This document shows, piece after piece, positions 8,501 through 17,196 of a stretch of DNA of 52,567 nucleotides. The translations under genes were made by a program, and so were the position numbers. The DNA is taken from the NCBI GenBank assembly GCA_016235815.1, contig JACRIM010000053.1, positions 1-52,567 of the forward strand. The letters run 5' to 3'. Numbering within the stretch: position 1 is the first letter of the stretch; each line of letters starts with the position of its first letter. The notes under the pieces were generated by a model, which had not been told where the DNA came from, searched no databases, and worked only from the letters and a program-made list of their open reading frames with translations. Origin of the DNA: Planctomycetota bacterium. GTDB taxonomy: Bacteria; Planctomycetota; Phycisphaerae; UBA1845; UTPLA1.

Positions 8501-8670
8501 AGCGGCGTCTCCTTGTGGGTAGGGATATGCAGGCATCGCGCCCCGTGGACGACGGGTGTTTCATTTTACATGGTGGGATGGTTGCGCCATAGCGAGCGCG
8601 ATCAGCGCTTATCAGACGGGTAAGATAGTTGAAATCGAGCGAGGGAAAACGTTTTACTACACTTCCTTCG

Positions 8671-9768
8671 CTAGATTCCCGCGGCGATGCGTTGGGCGCG
8701 GTCGTGGCGGCGGAGGGCTTGGACGACATCGTCGAGTTGGCCGGCGATGATTTTTTCCAGCGAGTAGTTCTCGTTGAGGCGATGGTCGGTGCAGCGGTTT
8801 TGCGGGAAGTTGTAGGTGCGGACGCGCTCGTTGCGATTGCCGGAGCCGATCATGGACTTTCGCGTCGAGTCGCGCTTGGCGCGGTCCATTTCCTCATAGT
8901 GCGCCTTGACGCGGCTGGCCATGAGGCGGCGGGCCTTGGCGCGATTCTTGTGCTGGCTGCGTTCGTCGCGCATCGAGACGGTGATACCCGTCGGGATGTG
9001 TTCGAGGCGAATCGCCGTGGCGACCTTGTTCACGTTCTGCCCGCCGGGACCGCCCGCGGCACTGACGTGTTCGAGCACATCTTTTTCCCAGTCGATGTCG
9101 ACGTCGGTTTCTTCCACCTCGGGCAGCACGGCGACTGTCGCGGCCGAGGTGTGGATGCGACCCTGTTGCTCGGTCTCGGGGACGCGCTGCACGCGGTGGC
9201 CGCCGCCTTCGTAGCCAAAGTGCAGGAAGACGTTGGGGCCTTTGATTTCGCTGATGGCTTCGCGGTAGCCGCCGAGTTCGTTCGGGGAGATGTCGATGAC
9301 TTCGAATTTGAATCCGCGGGCCGCGGCGTAGCGGGCGTACATGTCGTGCAAATCGCGGGCGAAGAGGGCTGCTTCGTCGCCGCCGGTGCCGGCGCGGATT
9401 TCAATGATGATCGAGTCCACGTTGGCGTCGTCGCCGCCGATGAGGCCGTCAACCAGGCCTTCCATGATCTGCGTGGCCTGTGCTTCGAGTTCGGGCAGCT
9501 CCATCCTGGCGAGTTCTTTTAGCTCGGGATCGCCGGCCGGGTCGTCCAATATCGCCTTGGCTTCGTCGAAGCCGGCGCGGACTTTTTTGTATGCCTGGTA
9601 GGGCGTGACCATCTTGGCGAGGTTGGCGTGTTCCTTGGCGAGCTTCACGATGCGGGCCGAGTTGCCGGATGCCGCGGCGTCGTTCATTTCGTTGCCGACG
9701 GTTTCGTAGCGCGTGACGATCTCGTCGAGTTTGGCGATGAAGGCGGGATTTTCTTCGACGGTGGACAT
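8671..9768 (-). CDS. prfA: Peptide chain release factor 1
   Basis: 365 residues, usual length. It carries the peptidyl-hydrolysis loop AGGPGGQNVNKV with GGQ, and the stop-codon reading segment HRVQRVPETEQQGRIHTS, where PET is the PxT tripeptide of RF1 (RF2 has SPF). It therefore recognises UAA and UAG. The lower-scoring N-terminal helices are also present. The gene lies downstream of rpmE and upstream of fbp and prmC, whose product methylates its GGQ. The 170 bp to fbp shows no gene. Confidence 0.96.
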   Translation of the reverse strand: MSTVEENPAFIAKLDEIVTRYETVGNEMNDAAASGNSARIVKLAKEHANLAKMVTPYQAYKKVRAGFDEAKAILDDPAGDPELKELARMELPELEAQATQIMEGLVDGLIGGDDANVDSIIIEIRAGTGGDEAALFARDLHDMYARYAAARGFKFEVIDISPNELGGYREAISEIKGPNVFLHFGYEGGGHRVQRVPETEQQGRIHTSAATVAVLPEVEETDVDIDWEKDVLEHVSAAGGPGGQNVNKVATAIRLEHIPTGITVSMRDERSQHKNRAKARRLMASRVKAHYEEMDRAKRDSTRKSMIGSGNRNERVRTYNFPQNRCTDHRLNENYSLEKIIAGQLDDVVQALRRHDRAQRIAAGI

Positions 9769-9848
9769 GGGGCACGTTACTGAATTTGATCGTTTCTGGA
9801 TTCTCTGTTTGGTTCCGAATCATGTCGTGTGAGGGCTGGTCACACAAG

Positions 9849-9935
9849 GCACAGGTTGGAAACCTGTGCCACCGTAACCGGTTGGAAACCGGTGCCACAG
9901 AAAACCGGTGCCACAGAAAACCTGTACTACATGCA
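9849..9935. repeat. Palindromic repeat cluster (GGTTGGAAACC family)
   Basis: The sequence CACAGGTTGGAAACCTGTG with 10-bp arms once flanking bases are included (9849-9871) is followed by ACCGGTTGGAAACCGGT (9877-9893) and two half copies up to 9935. The cluster sits between rpmE and prfA. The same family recurs at 15,171-15,295, 20,464-20,489 and 22,150-22,172. Confidence 0.88.
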
Positions 9936-9996
9936 AACAAAAACGCCGCGGCTGCGATCGAGGCGCGAGCACGCGGCGTGTGAATGACAACGTACG

Positions 9997-10245
9997 CTAG
10001 GCCTTGGCGGGCGGGGCCTTCTTGGCGGCGGCGGGCTTGAAGTAGTTGCCGCCGAACTTCTTCTGGAACTTCTCGACGCGGCCGGCCGTGTCGACGAACT
10101 TCTGCGTTCCGGTGAAGAAGGGGTGGCAGTGGGAGCAGATTTCGACGGCAATCTTCTCCTTGGTGCTGCCCGTTTCAAAGGAGTGGCCGCAACCGCAGGT
10201 TACGACGGACTTTTCGAAGTACTTCGGATGGATGTCGCTCTTCAT
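9997..10245 (-). CDS. rpmE: 50S ribosomal protein L31
   Basis: 82 residues from the ATG at 10245. [20 protein letters not shown] and [26 protein letters not shown] are the L31 signature. The four cysteines (CGC and CSHC) make this the zinc-binding C+ form, used under zinc-replete conditions. The last dozen residues are an Ala/Lys/Pro tail ([12 protein letters not shown]). It heads the leftward block that continues with prfA, fbp and prmC, with a palindromic repeat cluster between it and prfA. Confidence 0.95.
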   Translation of the reverse strand: MKSDIHPKYFEKSVVTCGCGHSFETGSTKEKIAVEICSHCHPFFTGTQKFVDTAGRVEKFQKKFGGNYFKPAAAKKAPPAKA

Positions 10246-10627
10246 GGCTTTTTCCCGGCGAATGGACTGGTCGTTTTTTTCGAGCACAGCATTATATCGC
10301 GTGGGGTTTTTGGGGCAACGAGGCGACAATGCCTTGTTGGGGTGGGCTTCCGTGACTGCTGCGATTGGGCAACCGGCAGGTACGGGGGCTTTCCCCGCTT
10401 TGACGCCTAACGCATTGAAAATAAGGCACTTAGAGCAGTTTGCACAATGCTGAATCGCTTTCCCGTGAATCAAACCCGCTTCCTTACGGGCGCGGCTCGG
10501 TTCGACGCTCGGCTCGGTTCGACGCTCGGCTCGGTTCGACACGCAACAGGAATGCGCGACTCGCTCTGGTGCGAATCGGCCGCTCTGGGAATCGCCGATC
10601 TAGAATCGTCCTATTGCGAAGGTGGTT

Positions 10628-11146
10628 ATGGAGTCCATGTTCAAGAGCCGCAAGTTCGAGGTTGTCCGCCGGATGTGCGAGGGGCGGGACGGCGTGCCGC
10701 GGGCGATCGATATTGTTGTCCATCCGGGGGCAGTGGTGGTCCTGCCGCTGGTTGATGACCGACGATGCCTGATGCTGCGGCAGTGGCGGCACGCGCTGCA
10801 AAAAGAGCTTTGGGAGTTGCCGGCCGGGACGCTGGATGTGCCGGGTGAGGCGCCGGAGGTCGCGGCGGCGCGGGAGTTGGAGGAAGAGACGGGTTATGCG
10901 GCCGGTGCGATACGATACCTGTGCGAGTTCTACCCGTCGCCGGGGATTCTGACCGAGCTGATCCGGGCCTATGTGGCGACGGACCTGCGGGTCACGGAGC
11001 AGCATCTGGAGGCGACGGAGCGAATCACGGTCGAGATGGTGCAATTGGCCGATGCAATGAAGATGGTGCGCGACGGACGAATTACGGACGGGAAGACGAT
11101 CATTACGCTTTGCCGGTGGGGCATGGAAGCGGGGGGCGGGATATGA
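10628..11146 (+). CDS. Nudix hydrolase, ADP-ribose pyrophosphatase-like
   Basis: 172 residues from the ATG at 10628 (GTG at 10622 and ATG at 10637 are alternatives). The Nudix box ELPAGTLDVPGE...ARELEEETGY carries the metal-binding REUxEExGU core; the first half is one residue longer than the textbook spacing. The upstream QWRHALQKELWELPAG is typical of ADP-ribose pyrophosphatases, which split ADP-ribose to AMP and ribose 5-phosphate. Its stop overlaps the next gene's ATG (ATGA), so it is coupled to the rhomboid protease. Confidence 0.88.
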   Translation: MESMFKSRKFEVVRRMCEGRDGVPRAIDIVVHPGAVVVLPLVDDRRCLMLRQWRHALQKELWELPAGTLDVPGEAPEVAAARELEEETGYAAGAIRYLCEFYPSPGILTELIRAYVATDLRVTEQHLEATERITVEMVQLADAMKMVRDGRITDGKTIITLCRWGMEAGGGI

Positions 11147-12009
11147 GTTGGGAGAATCGGCCGTACGCATCCGGCGAGACGCCGTATCACGGTGAAGGCG
11201 GAGCCCGTTCGTGGCTTGGGGGACTTCCGAGGCCGACCAAGGCCGTGAAGTGGATTCTGTTTGCCAATATCGGGATGTTCTTTCTGTGCCTGATAACGGG
11301 TGGAAGCCGCTCGCCGATTTACGAAGCGTTGGAGATGAATACGTCGCTTGTATTGCGTGGACATGTCTGGCGACTATTCACTTATTCCTATCTGCATGAC
11401 CAGAGCTCGGTGAGCCATATCTTCTGGAACATGTTGGCTTTGTATATGCTGGGAATTTATCTTGAGCGAGCATGGGGAGCTCGTCGATTCGTCGTTTTCT
11501 ATTCACTTGGTGCGTTCGTAGCGGTTGTCGCGTACATGTTAATAACGCTGGTTGGCTGGCTGGACGACGACGTTCCCTTGGTCGGAGCATCCGGTGGCGT
11601 GCTGACGGTCTTGGGGGCCTGCGCGGTGCTTTTTCCCCACATTCGACTGTTTATGTTCTTCCCGATTCCAATTCGCGCAGCGGTTCTGCTTTTTACCGCG
11701 ATGTACTCGGTAAACCTCATTATGAAGGGGCACAACGCCGGTGGCGATGCGTGCCACCTTGCCGGCATGGCGTTCGGCGTTGCGTGGGGCTATCGCGGCG
11801 AGCGATGGTGGCAGGCATGGTCGTCGATGGGCGATGCGATGCGGCAGCGCGCGGCGGATGCGAAACGGCGGCAGGAGGAATCGCTGCTCCTGTCGGTCGA
11901 TCAGATCCTCGACAAGGTCCGCGACCGTGGGATTCAGAGTCTTACGTCTCGCGAGAAATCGATCCTCGAAGAGGCGACGAAGCGGCAGCAGGCGGGGCGG
12001 AATCGCTAA
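11143..12009 (+). CDS. Rhomboid-family intramembrane serine protease
   Basis: 288 residues. After a cytoplasmic N-terminal segment come six or so membrane helices with the family landmarks: WRLFTYSYLH, HIFWNMLAL, the catalytic serine in GASGG (Ser150) and the catalytic histidine in DACHLAGM (His205). Rhomboids cut membrane proteins within or next to the bilayer. The C-terminal 70 residues are soluble, charged and helical (RQRAADAKRRQEES, then SLTSREKSILEEATKRQ), a tail often seen in relatives from this phylum. It is coupled to the Nudix gene and converges on fic with a 4-bp overlap of stops. Confidence 0.9.
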   Translation: MSWENRPYASGETPYHGEGGARSWLGGLPRPTKAVKWILFANIGMFFLCLITGGSRSPIYEALEMNTSLVLRGHVWRLFTYSYLHDQSSVSHIFWNMLALYMLGIYLERAWGARRFVVFYSLGAFVAVVAYMLITLVGWLDDDVPLVGASGGVLTVLGACAVLFPHIRLFMFFPIPIRAAVLLFTAMYSVNLIMKGHNAGGDACHLAGMAFGVAWGYRGERWWQAWSSMGDAMRQRAADAKRRQEESLLLSVDQILDKVRDRGIQSLTSREKSILEEATKRQQAGRNR

Positions 12010-13154
12010 TCTCCATAGGCGACGTTGAAAATCTCTGTAGCACAGTAGGCCTTTGGACGTCGAACAGATTTCAATTCTGTAAGAACTCCAGCACTCAGCA
12101 GCTTGTCAATATCCGCTTTTGCGGTGTGGTAGGTGACGTCGCAATGTTCGGCGAGTTGCGTTACTTCCACGATCGGATCGGTGAGTAGTCTGGTAATGAT
12201 CTTACTCATTCTTGCGCTCGCGTCCCCAATCACGGCCTCGTACTTGCGCTTGATTTCCCCCAATCGGTGACAACGGGCGATGGCGGAGTCGGCTTGCTCG
12301 ATGGTTCCATGAAGGCAGAACTCCACCCACTCTTCCCATTCGCCGCTGGTGCTGACGGCAGAGAGTTTGCCGATGTACTCTCTTCGATTCCTGTCGAAGT
12401 ACTCGCTCAGATATAGCCATGCGTGGGAATGCCCGAGCCATTTGTAGATGCAAAGTGACAGGATCAGTCTGCCGATGCGACCGTTGCCGTCCTTGAACGG
12501 GTGAATGACTTCGAATTGATAATGCGCAATGAAGGCGCGAAGAAGCGGATCGCGCTCGGCGTTTGAGGCGAGGTAGGACTCCAGGTTGGTGATTTGTTCC
12601 TCAAGCAACTCCGGGGGCGGTGGGATGAAGCGCCTGCCTTCGCCTATGAATACCTGAACGTTTCGAATTTGTCCGGGACTCTTTTCTTTTCCCCTCGCGC
12701 TGCTTAAGAGCATGTGATGCAGGTCGATCATCAAATGCCGGTCTATCGCATGGCCCTCGCTGATTCTTCTGCACCCTTCGTTCAACGCCTGGTCATAAAG
12801 CGAAACCTCAAGCCAGTCGTTCCGCCTAGCGGACTCCATGTGTTGCTTCTGATCGGCTTCGAACAGGAGGAGCTCCTCCGGGGTGACGTGCGTGCCTTCG
12901 ATGCTGTTCGACGTGATGGCTTCACGACGTTGCAACGGCCTGAGCAACAGTGCGGGGGTCGGCAGTGTGCAGCCGATTCCGTTTAGATTGCCAAGCTTCT
13001 CTCTGGCGGTCGCGATGAGCGGCCACAACGCGTCGTTGATCCTCCAAGAAGGCGGGAGTGGGTTCGGGACAAACGCGTAGTCATTGACCCGTTCATTGAG
13101 GGCGATTGGGACGAGGCATCCGGTCTTGAATTCTCCAAATCGTTCGATCTGCAT
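12006..13154 (-). CDS. Fic-domain AMP-transferase with inhibitory helix and winged helix
   Basis: 382 residues. The core Fic motif HPFKDGNGRIGR (218-229) has the catalytic His218. An inhibitory motif SNSIEG (82-87), matching (S/T)xxxE(G/N), is built into the N-terminal part, making this a class II Fic protein held inactive until relieved. The C-terminal 80 residues form a winged-helix-like DNA-binding domain (VTQLAEHCDVTYHTAKADIDKL). Relatives transfer AMP from ATP to protein hydroxyls, sometimes to themselves. The winged helix suggests it binds DNA, perhaps the repeats over its own start codon. Confidence 0.93.
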   Translation of the reverse strand: MQIERFGEFKTGCLVPIALNERVNDYAFVPNPLPPSWRINDALWPLIATAREKLGNLNGIGCTLPTPALLLRPLQRREAITSNSIEGTHVTPEELLLFEADQKQHMESARRNDWLEVSLYDQALNEGCRRISEGHAIDRHLMIDLHHMLLSSARGKEKSPGQIRNVQVFIGEGRRFIPPPPELLEEQITNLESYLASNAERDPLLRAFIAHYQFEVIHPFKDGNGRIGRLILSLCIYKWLGHSHAWLYLSEYFDRNRREYIGKLSAVSTSGEWEEWVEFCLHGTIEQADSAIARCHRLGEIKRKYEAVIGDASARMSKIITRLLTDPIVEVTQLAEHCDVTYHTAKADIDKLLSAGVLTELKSVRRPKAYCATEIFNVAYGD

Positions 13155-13232
13155 TGCAATTACACCTTCGCGAACTGCAATTAATGCAATTCGGCAAAGT
13201 CATTTTGTATTTTGCGAAGACTTTTTGCAATT
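13155..13232 (-). promoter_or_regulatory. Four TGCAATT repeats upstream of fic
   Basis: Direct copies of TGCAATT occur at 13155, 13176, 13185 and 13226; the first touches the fic start codon. The surrounding sequence is AT-rich against a GC-rich background. They look like an operator array. The remainder of the 13,155-13,546 gap holds the Crp-like site and a weak candidate promoter (TTGCCG at 13357, TGTAAA at 13379, 16-bp spacer). Confidence 0.5.
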
Positions 13233-13419
13233 AAAAAATATTGAAATGCAGGAGATCGAAGCTGGGGCCGCTCGATTAGGTCCGAAAAGAAGGTGCTTTG
13301 TTGAAGCAAGGGCATATGGATAGAGTGTACGACGAGGTCATCAATTCCTGACTCACTTGCCGTTTTTTGGCTGAATCCTGTAAATCTGACGACTTGTCAA
13401 ACGCTTTGCGTTGCCTGCC

Positions 13420-13441
13420 CTTTGTGATACTCTTCACAAAG
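13420..13441 (+). promoter_or_regulatory. Crp/Fnr-type palindrome upstream of nuoG
   Basis: CTTTGTGA and TCACAAAG are perfect 8-bp arms around a 6-bp centre, giving TGTGATACTCTTCACA, an exact TGTGA-N6-TCACA site. This is the known consensus for Crp-family activators. It lies about 105 bp before the nuoG start, a plausible place for control of the nuo operon; it could also serve the divergent fic gene. Confidence 0.6.
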
Positions 13442-13546
13442 TTCCCATCGATGGTCGGTGCGGGGCTTGCAAGTGCTGGCGGGACAGGTGATTAGATGCC
13501 GATCCCTCATCGGCCCGCCGTCGATTAGACTCTTCGATCAAGGCCC

Positions 13547-15169
13547 ATGCCCAAGATTATCGTCGATGGCAAAGAGATCGAGTGCCGGGACAAGATTCCC
13601 GTGCTACAGGCCGTCCTTGAGGCGGGCGGGGATGTTCCTCATTATTGCTATCACCCCGGGCTGTCCATCGTGGCGAGCTGTCGGCTCTGCCTGATGGAAA
13701 TGAAGATGCCCAACCCCAAGACGAAGGCGATGGAGTGGACGCCGCGTCTTTTTCCGTCGTGTCAGACGCCGGTGAAGGATGGGTTGGAAGTTCGCTTCGA
13801 GTCCGACAAGGTCAAAGACAATCAGACGCACTGCATGGAGTACTTCCTGCTGAACCACCCGCTGGATTGTCCGGTGTGCGATCAGGCCGGCGAGTGCTAT
13901 CTGCAGGACTACTCGCTGAAGTTCGGCGAATCGACCAGCCGGATGGTGGAGCCGAAGAACAAGAACCCGAAAAAAGACATCGGCAGCAAGACGCTGCTTT
14001 ACGCAGACCGGTGCGTGATGTGCTCGCGGTGCGTGCGCTTTTGCAACGAGGTCGCGGGCACGGGCGAGTTGGCCATCATCAATCGTGGCAGTCGGGCGGA
14101 GATTGATGTGTTCCCCGGTGTTCCGCTGGAGAACAAGCTTCAGGGCAATGTTGTTGATATCTGCCCGGTGGGGTGCCTGCTCGACAAAGATTTTTTGATG
14201 CAGCAGCGCGTGTGGTTCCTCAAGAGCGCGGACAGCGTGTGCGCCGGTTGCTCGGCGGGCTGCACGATCACGGTCGATGCGAATGAGGGCAAGGTCTGGC
14301 GACTGAAGCCTCGCTACAACCCCGGCGTGAACGACTGGTGGATGTGCGACGAGGGGCGATTCGGATTCAAGTATGTGCATGACCCGCGACGGCTGAACCG
14401 ACTGACGGTTCGCCGCGGCGCGGAATTGGATTATCCCGACTGGAGCGCGTTGCCGGAGATCGTGACGCTGCGGCTTGAGTCGGTGGTGAAGAAAGACGGC
14501 GCAGGGTCTGTTGCGGTGGTGCTTTCGCCGTTTATGGCGTGCGAAGAGGCATGGATGCTGGCGTCGATGGTGCGGTGCATCGCCCCGCAGGCGGCGCTGG
14601 TGTGCGGACCGGCACCGATGGTTGGCGAAGATGAAGCATTCCCCAAGGGCGGCAACGGCCATCCGGCGAAGTTCATGATTCGCGCGGAGAAGTGCCCGAA
14701 CAAGCGCGGGATTGAGATGATCATCGCGGGGCTGGGTGGGCCGACGCTCAGTTTCACCGATTTCCTTAAACAGGCGGGCGAGAAAAAGATCGCCGCGGCG
14801 TGGATTGTCGGCGGATCACCGACTGAGTGGGTCGGCGATGATCTGAAAAAGGCGCTGGGCCACATCGCCTTGGTCATCGCGCAGGATATTTTTCCGAGCG
14901 CCGTGACCGACGCGGCGACCGTGATTGTTCCGAGCTGCTCATGGGCTGAGCGGAGCGGCTGCTTTGTGAATGTCGATGGAAAGATTCAACCCTTCGAGGC
15001 GGGGATCAACCCGATCGAGGGGTGTCAGCGCGATGGCAACTATCTTTATGCCGTGTTTGGCGGTGAGGGGTTGTACAGCGCGGAGAAGGTGCGCGCGTTG
15101 ATGGCGAAGCAGATGCCGGCGTTTGGGCAGTTGCATGTGCCGCCGCCGGTGCCGGAGCATGCACACTGA
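13547..15169 (+). CDS. nuoG: NADH-quinone oxidoreductase subunit G
   Basis: 540 residues. All iron-sulfur ligands can be read: [2Fe-2S] Cys34, 45, 48, 72; the His-Cys cluster His104, Cys108, 111, 117; 4Fe-4S Cys156, 159, 162 and 210 with 166 and 206; and an extra set Cys232, 235, 239, 267 in CxxCxxxC-x27-C spacing, which matches the N7 cluster found only in some bacteria. The remainder is a shortened molybdopterin-enzyme-like domain; E. coli NuoG is about 900 residues. NuoG sits in the peripheral arm and passes electrons from NuoF to NuoI. It is the first gene of this nuo run. Confidence 0.95.
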   Translation: MPKIIVDGKEIECRDKIPVLQAVLEAGGDVPHYCYHPGLSIVASCRLCLMEMKMPNPKTKAMEWTPRLFPSCQTPVKDGLEVRFESDKVKDNQTHCMEYFLLNHPLDCPVCDQAGECYLQDYSLKFGESTSRMVEPKNKNPKKDIGSKTLLYADRCVMCSRCVRFCNEVAGTGELAIINRGSRAEIDVFPGVPLENKLQGNVVDICPVGCLLDKDFLMQQRVWFLKSADSVCAGCSAGCTITVDANEGKVWRLKPRYNPGVNDWWMCDEGRFGFKYVHDPRRLNRLTVRRGAELDYPDWSALPEIVTLRLESVVKKDGAGSVAVVLSPFMACEEAWMLASMVRCIAPQAALVCGPAPMVGEDEAFPKGGNGHPAKFMIRAEKCPNKRGIEMIIAGLGGPTLSFTDFLKQAGEKKIAAAWIVGGSPTEWVGDDLKKALGHIALVIAQDIFPSAVTDAATVIVPSCSWAERSGCFVNVDGKIQPFEAGINPIEGCQRDGNYLYAVFGGEGLYSAEKVRALMAKQMPAFGQLHVPPPVPEHAH

Positions 15170-15170
15170 C

Positions 15171-15319
15171 CGGTTGAAAACCGGTCACACAGTACACAGG
15201 TTGGAAACCTGTGCCACAAGGGTAGGACACAGGTTGGGACACAGGTTGGAAACCTGTGCCACATGGGCGGGATACAGGTTGGGAACCTGTGCCACAATGT
15301 AGGGTCCGCTGCGCGGACC
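15171..15319. repeat. Palindromic repeat array between nuoG and nuoH
   Basis: Three full and two partial copies of the CACAGGTTGGAAACCTGTG family lie at 15,171-15,295. They are followed at 15,302-15,319 by a second palindrome, GGTCCGCTGCGCGGACC, abutting the nuoH start. The array fills the whole gene junction of 150 bp inside an operon. Confidence 0.88.
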
Positions 15320-16516
15320 ATGATGGACACGATGGACGCGATTCGAAACATCCTCGCCGATCAGTTCTGGTTCAGCATCGTGCTGGGCCTTGTCGTGTTC
15401 GGCGGCATTCAGGGGGCCGTCGCGTATGCCATTTTGCTTGAGCGCAAGATTTCGGCGTGGACGCAGGATCGCTACGGACCCAATCGCGTCGGGCCTTACG
15501 GCATTCTCCAACCCATCGCCGACGGCCTGAAGTTTTTTCTCAAAGAGGACATCATCCCGGCCAACGTCGATAAGGCGCTGTTCATCTTTGCGCCGTGGAT
15601 GATCTTCGTCGTCGCACTTGTCGGCTTCGCGGTGATTCCGTGGGGCGGGTCGTTCAAGTGGGGCTGGATGGAGGCGACGGCCAAGCCCATGGTGGTGCAG
15701 GTCGCCAGTGTCGACATCGGCCTGCTCTACATCGTTGCCGTTTCGTCGCTGAGTGTGTATGGCGTGGTCCTCGGCGGTTGGGCCAGCAACAACAAGTATT
15801 CGTTCTATGGCGCCATCCGCGCTGCGGCGCAGATGCTTTCCTATGAAGTGCCGATGGGCATGTGCCTCATGGCCGCGATCCTGATGACCGGTTCGCTGCG
15901 GCTGGAGGAGATGGTCGACTGGCAGGCGCGGCATGGGTGGGCGGTGATGTATCACCCGATCGCCGCGCTGGTGCTGTTTATCACGGCGCTGGCCGAGGCG
16001 AATCGCATGCCGTTCGACCTTGCCGAGAGCGAGCAGGAACTCATCGGCGGCTATCACACGGAGTACAGCGCGCTGAAGCTGGCGTTGTTTTTCCTCGCCG
16101 AGTATTCGCACATGATTACATCCAGCGCGATGATGATCTGTATTTTCTTCGGCGGCTATCTTGTGCCGGGGTGGGAATGGCTGAACACGACGCCGACCTT
16201 CGGCGCGGCGTTGGTCCGTGTGGCGGTGTTCGCGTTCAAGATCTTCCTGTTCATCTGTCTGTACATGCTCATTCGCTGGACGATTCCGCGATTCCGCTTT
16301 GATCAGCTCATGCGGCTCGCGTGGAAGGGTCTCGTGCCGATGACCATGACGCTGGTCGCGGCGCAAGGATTGGTGTTGTACATGGGCTGGTCGCAGTGGA
16401 CGACGACGGCCGTGAACATCGGCGTCTTTCTTTTCGGCGGATTTGTGAGCGTGGCCGGCGGCAAGGCGGTGACGGGCCGACAGCTCAGCCTGCGCCGTGC
16501 GGAGGCAATGGGGTAA
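15320..16516 (+). CDS. nuoH: NADH-quinone oxidoreductase subunit H
   Basis: 398 residues from the ATG at 15320 (ATGs at 15323 and 15332 are equally possible); upstream codons are repeat DNA. About eight membrane helices are visible. Conserved landmarks are ERKISAWTQDRYGPNRVGPYGILQPIADGLKFFLKE near the N-terminus (quinone-site side) and EANRMPFDLAESEQELIGGYHTEYS mid-protein. NuoH joins the peripheral arm to the membrane arm and forms much of the quinone cavity. The ribosome site is unclear because a palindrome abuts the start. Confidence 0.95.
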   Translation: MMDTMDAIRNILADQFWFSIVLGLVVFGGIQGAVAYAILLERKISAWTQDRYGPNRVGPYGILQPIADGLKFFLKEDIIPANVDKALFIFAPWMIFVVALVGFAVIPWGGSFKWGWMEATAKPMVVQVASVDIGLLYIVAVSSLSVYGVVLGGWASNNKYSFYGAIRAAAQMLSYEVPMGMCLMAAILMTGSLRLEEMVDWQARHGWAVMYHPIAALVLFITALAEANRMPFDLAESEQELIGGYHTEYSALKLALFFLAEYSHMITSSAMMICIFFGGYLVPGWEWLNTTPTFGAALVRVAVFAFKIFLFICLYMLIRWTIPRFRFDQLMRLAWKGLVPMTMTLVAAQGLVLYMGWSQWTTTAVNIGVFLFGGFVSVAGGKAVTGRQLSLRRAEAMG

Positions 16517-16519
16517 GGC

Positions 16520-17071
16520 ATGACGGCAAAGCCCGACTGGAAACAAACGGACATCATCCACGTCGATCAGCCCGAGCTGTCGATGACGGAGCGGATGTAT
16601 CTGCCGCAGATCTTCGGCGGCATGAAGACGACGCTTCGGCACATGTTCAAGAAAAAGCTGCGCGACGAGACGGTGGTGCAGTATCCGGAGCAGAAGCGCC
16701 AGCTTCGCAAGGAGATCTATCGCGGCGTGCATCGGCTGAATCGCGACGATCAGGGGCGCGTGGCCTGCGTGGCGTGTTTCATGTGCGAGACGGCCTGTCC
16801 GGCGCATTGCATTCATATTGAAGGCGCGGAGAGTCCGTGGCCCGATCGGGAGAAGTATCCGATCAAGTTTGATATTGATGAGCTGCGCTGCATCTATTGC
16901 GGCATGTGCGAAGAGGCCTGCCCGGTGGATGCGATTGAGTTGACACCGGAGTACCATCTCGTCGGCGGCAGTCGCGAGGAGATGATCTTCGACAAAGAGA
17001 AGCTGCTCAACATCTTTGACCGCACGAAGGATGAGAAGCCGCGGAAGAACCCGAACATCACGGGATACTGA
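16520..17071 (+). CDS. nuoI: NADH-quinone oxidoreductase subunit I
   Basis: 183 residues. Two 4Fe-4S ferredoxin motifs are clear, CVACFMCETACP and CIYCGMCEEACP, carrying clusters N6a and N6b that deliver electrons to N2 in NuoB. It starts 3 bp after nuoH. The 125-bp gap to nuoJ contains an interrupted inverted repeat (GAATTACCAATGACAAAA against TTTTGTAATTCGTAA) and no gene. Confidence 0.96.
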   Translation: MTAKPDWKQTDIIHVDQPELSMTERMYLPQIFGGMKTTLRHMFKKKLRDETVVQYPEQKRQLRKEIYRGVHRLNRDDQGRVACVACFMCETACPAHCIHIEGAESPWPDREKYPIKFDIDELRCIYCGMCEEACPVDAIELTPEYHLVGGSREEMIFDKEKLLNIFDRTKDEKPRKNPNITGY

Positions 17072-17196
17072 AAAATGACGAATGACGAATTACCAATGAC
17101 AAAACGAGATCGCTCGATGGGGCATCCCTTTTGTAATTCGTAACTCGACATTTGGAATTCGGCCGGGAGGGATGTGCCTGGCCACTTGAGGAAACT

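Noticed and set aside
15185-16957. 590-codon leftward ORF over nuoH and nuoI
   Set aside because: Shadow of GC-rich coding DNA; the plus strand encodes clear NuoH and NuoI, and the product is His/Arg/Ala-rich without domains.
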